A stretch of 6,306 nt of DNA. Source: Bacillota bacterium (lineage in GTDB: Bacteria > Bacillota > Clostridia > Oscillospirales > Oscillospiraceae). The notes beneath the pieces are model-generated. The model saw only the letters and a program-made list of their open reading frames with translations. It did no database searches and had not been told where the DNA came from. Position 1 is the stretch's first letter, and the number at the start of each line of letters is the position of its first letter. The translations under genes were made by a program, and so were the position numbers. Shown here piece after piece: positions 5,610 through 6,306 of this stretch. The stretch is from NCBI GenBank assembly GCA_009781925.1, contig WQUU01000089.1:1-6306 (forward strand), in the 5' to 3' direction.

Positions 5610-5705
5610 CCGCCCGTCATTGTGAGCGCAGCGAAGCAATCCAGAGACCACAGAAGGACTGGATTGCCACGGCGGCAAAGACAGCCGCCTCGCAATGACG
5701 GGCGG
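5610..5705. repeat. Interspersed palindromic repeat (GTCATTG...GCAATCCAG type, about 96 bp)
   Basis: Perfect 13-base outer arms CCGCCCGTCATTG (5610-5622) and CAATGACGGGCGG (5693-5705) enclose perfect inner arms GCAATCCAG (5636-5644) and CTGGATTGC (5659-5667). The right half also carries its own hairpin, GGCGGC (5671-5676) with GCCGCC (5684-5689), with no partner in the left half. The GTCATTG-x-GAGC...GAAGCAATCC wording matches a palindrome I recall as widespread between genes in Firmicutes and other bacteria; no search was run. There is no transposase and no convincing target duplication. It fills most of the 167-base gap between mntH and hprK and lacks a T tract, so it is not a standard terminator. 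Confidence 0.75.
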
Positions 5706-5750
5706 GACATAGGCTTCTAAACTTCCATGCATCAATACGGGAGAGAAACA

Positions 5751-6306
5751 ATGGACGATTACACCAACTACAGGGAACAGAAGCACAGTGTGAAGCTCAC
5801 AAAAATCATCGAGGAAATGGAACTTCTGATCGTCCACGCCCCGGAGGACATCGGGGAGCGCTTGGTGCACACCTCGGAGATCAACCGGCCCGGTTTACAG
5901 CTCGCCGGCTTTTATGACTACTTCGAACCCAGCCGTATCCAGATGATCGGCATTGTGGAGACGACCTATCTGTGCGCGCTCACCGCGGCGGAGCGCTATC
6001 TGCGCCTGCGCGACCTCCTGAGCCGGGGCATCTGCGCCCTGGTGGTTTGCCACGACTGTGAAGTGCTGCCGGAGTGCCTGGCGCTCGCGCAGGAATTTGG
6101 CGTGTGCCTCCTGAGTACCCCCTGTGACACCTCAGAGGTGATGTCCCAGCTGATCAGCACCCTGACCTACTATCTGGCCCCCCGTGTCACGCGCCACGCC
6201 GTCTTGGTGGAGGTTCACGGCGAGGGGTTGCTCATCCTTGGCGAGAGCGGGATCGGCAAGAGCGAGACGGCATTGGAGCTGGTCAAACGCGGGCACCGCC
6301 TCATCG
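5751..6306 (+). CDS. hprK: HPr kinase/phosphorylase (3' partial)
   Basis: The first 185 residues of HprK, the bifunctional enzyme that phosphorylates Ser46 of the phosphotransferase protein HPr and removes that phosphate again. This sets carbon catabolite repression with CcpA in Bacillota. The N-terminal HprK domain spans roughly residues 13-140 and contains the family stretch SEINRPGLQLAGFYDYF (42-58) followed by RIQMIGIVETTYL. The catalytic domain begins near 145 with RHAVLVEVHGEGLLILG and the Walker A motif GESGIGKSE (164-172), then TALELVKRGHRLI. The window ends there, so the second catalytic motif and the C-terminal signature cannot be checked. The ATG at 5751 is preferred over an in-frame ATG at 5727 because GGGAG (5739-5743) lies 7 bases before it. 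It has its own strong promoter and a repeat-filled leader. Confidence 0.95.
   Translation, partial: MDDYTNYREQKHSVKLTKIIEEMELLIVHAPEDIGERLVHTSEINRPGLQLAGFYDYFEPSRIQMIGIVETTYLCALTAAERYLRLRDLLSRGICALVVCHDCEVLPECLALAQEFGVCLLSTPCDTSEVMSQLISTLTYYLAPRVTRHAVLVEVHGEGLLILGESGIGKSETALELVKRGHRLI

Noticed and set aside
5610..5705. The palindrome as the mntH terminator
   Set aside because: No U tract follows the closing arm (ACATAGG follows), and the same structure is better explained as an interspersed repeat.
5034..5870. A 278-codon open frame on the - strand across the end of mntH, the repeat and the start of hprK
   Set aside because: It runs antisense to two confidently identified genes and through a palindromic repeat, and shows no family motif.

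Overview
The window looks like chromosomal DNA of a moderately GC-rich Bacillota, most likely a gut-type Clostridia (Oscillospiraceae-like). The evidence is an hprK gene encoding HPr kinase/phosphorylase, consensus AGGAGG-type ribosome binding sites, clear sigma-A-type promoters, Rho-independent terminators, and two short interspersed palindromes of kinds I recall from gut Firmicutes. The genus cannot be fixed from the sequence alone.

Layout, left to right. (1) 2-1410, + strand: the end of one ABC-2 type permease and a complete second one, joined by an overlapping stop/start (TGATG). They look like the two membrane halves of one ABC exporter whose ATPase probably lies upstream, outside the window. 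(2) A bidirectional terminator near 1434-1471 separates them from a convergent gene. (3) 1479-3524, - strand: an EF-G-like translational GTPase with non-canonical G motifs and its own promoter. (4) 3541-4175: an AT-richer island with two small divergent genes, a 69-aa helical protein (-) and a 60-aa ribbon-helix-helix DNA-binding protein (+). Their -10 boxes overlap, and short TGTA/TACA repeats are scattered around them. A + strand terminator-like hairpin with no visible + strand gene sits to their left. (5) 4176-4359: no gene; a short interspersed palindrome, a candidate promoter, and a nested hairpin that would pair with the ribosome binding site of the next gene. (6) 4360-5583, +: an NRAMP family Mn2+/Fe2+ importer (mntH). 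(7) 5584-5750: no gene; a second interspersed palindrome, placed so that it would be transcribed as the 5' leader of hprK from a near-consensus promoter buried in the end of mntH. (8) 5751-6306, +: the first 185 codons of hprK, cut by the window edge just after the Walker A motif.

The genes do not form one pathway. The window has at least five transcription units: the exporter operon, the EF-G-like gene, the two divergent small genes, mntH, and hprK. No defence system, prophage, transposase, CRISPR array, tRNA or rRNA was seen. The most interesting parts are regulatory: the interlocked small-gene promoters, the mntH leader that may hide its own ribosome binding site, and the repeat embedded in the hprK leader.
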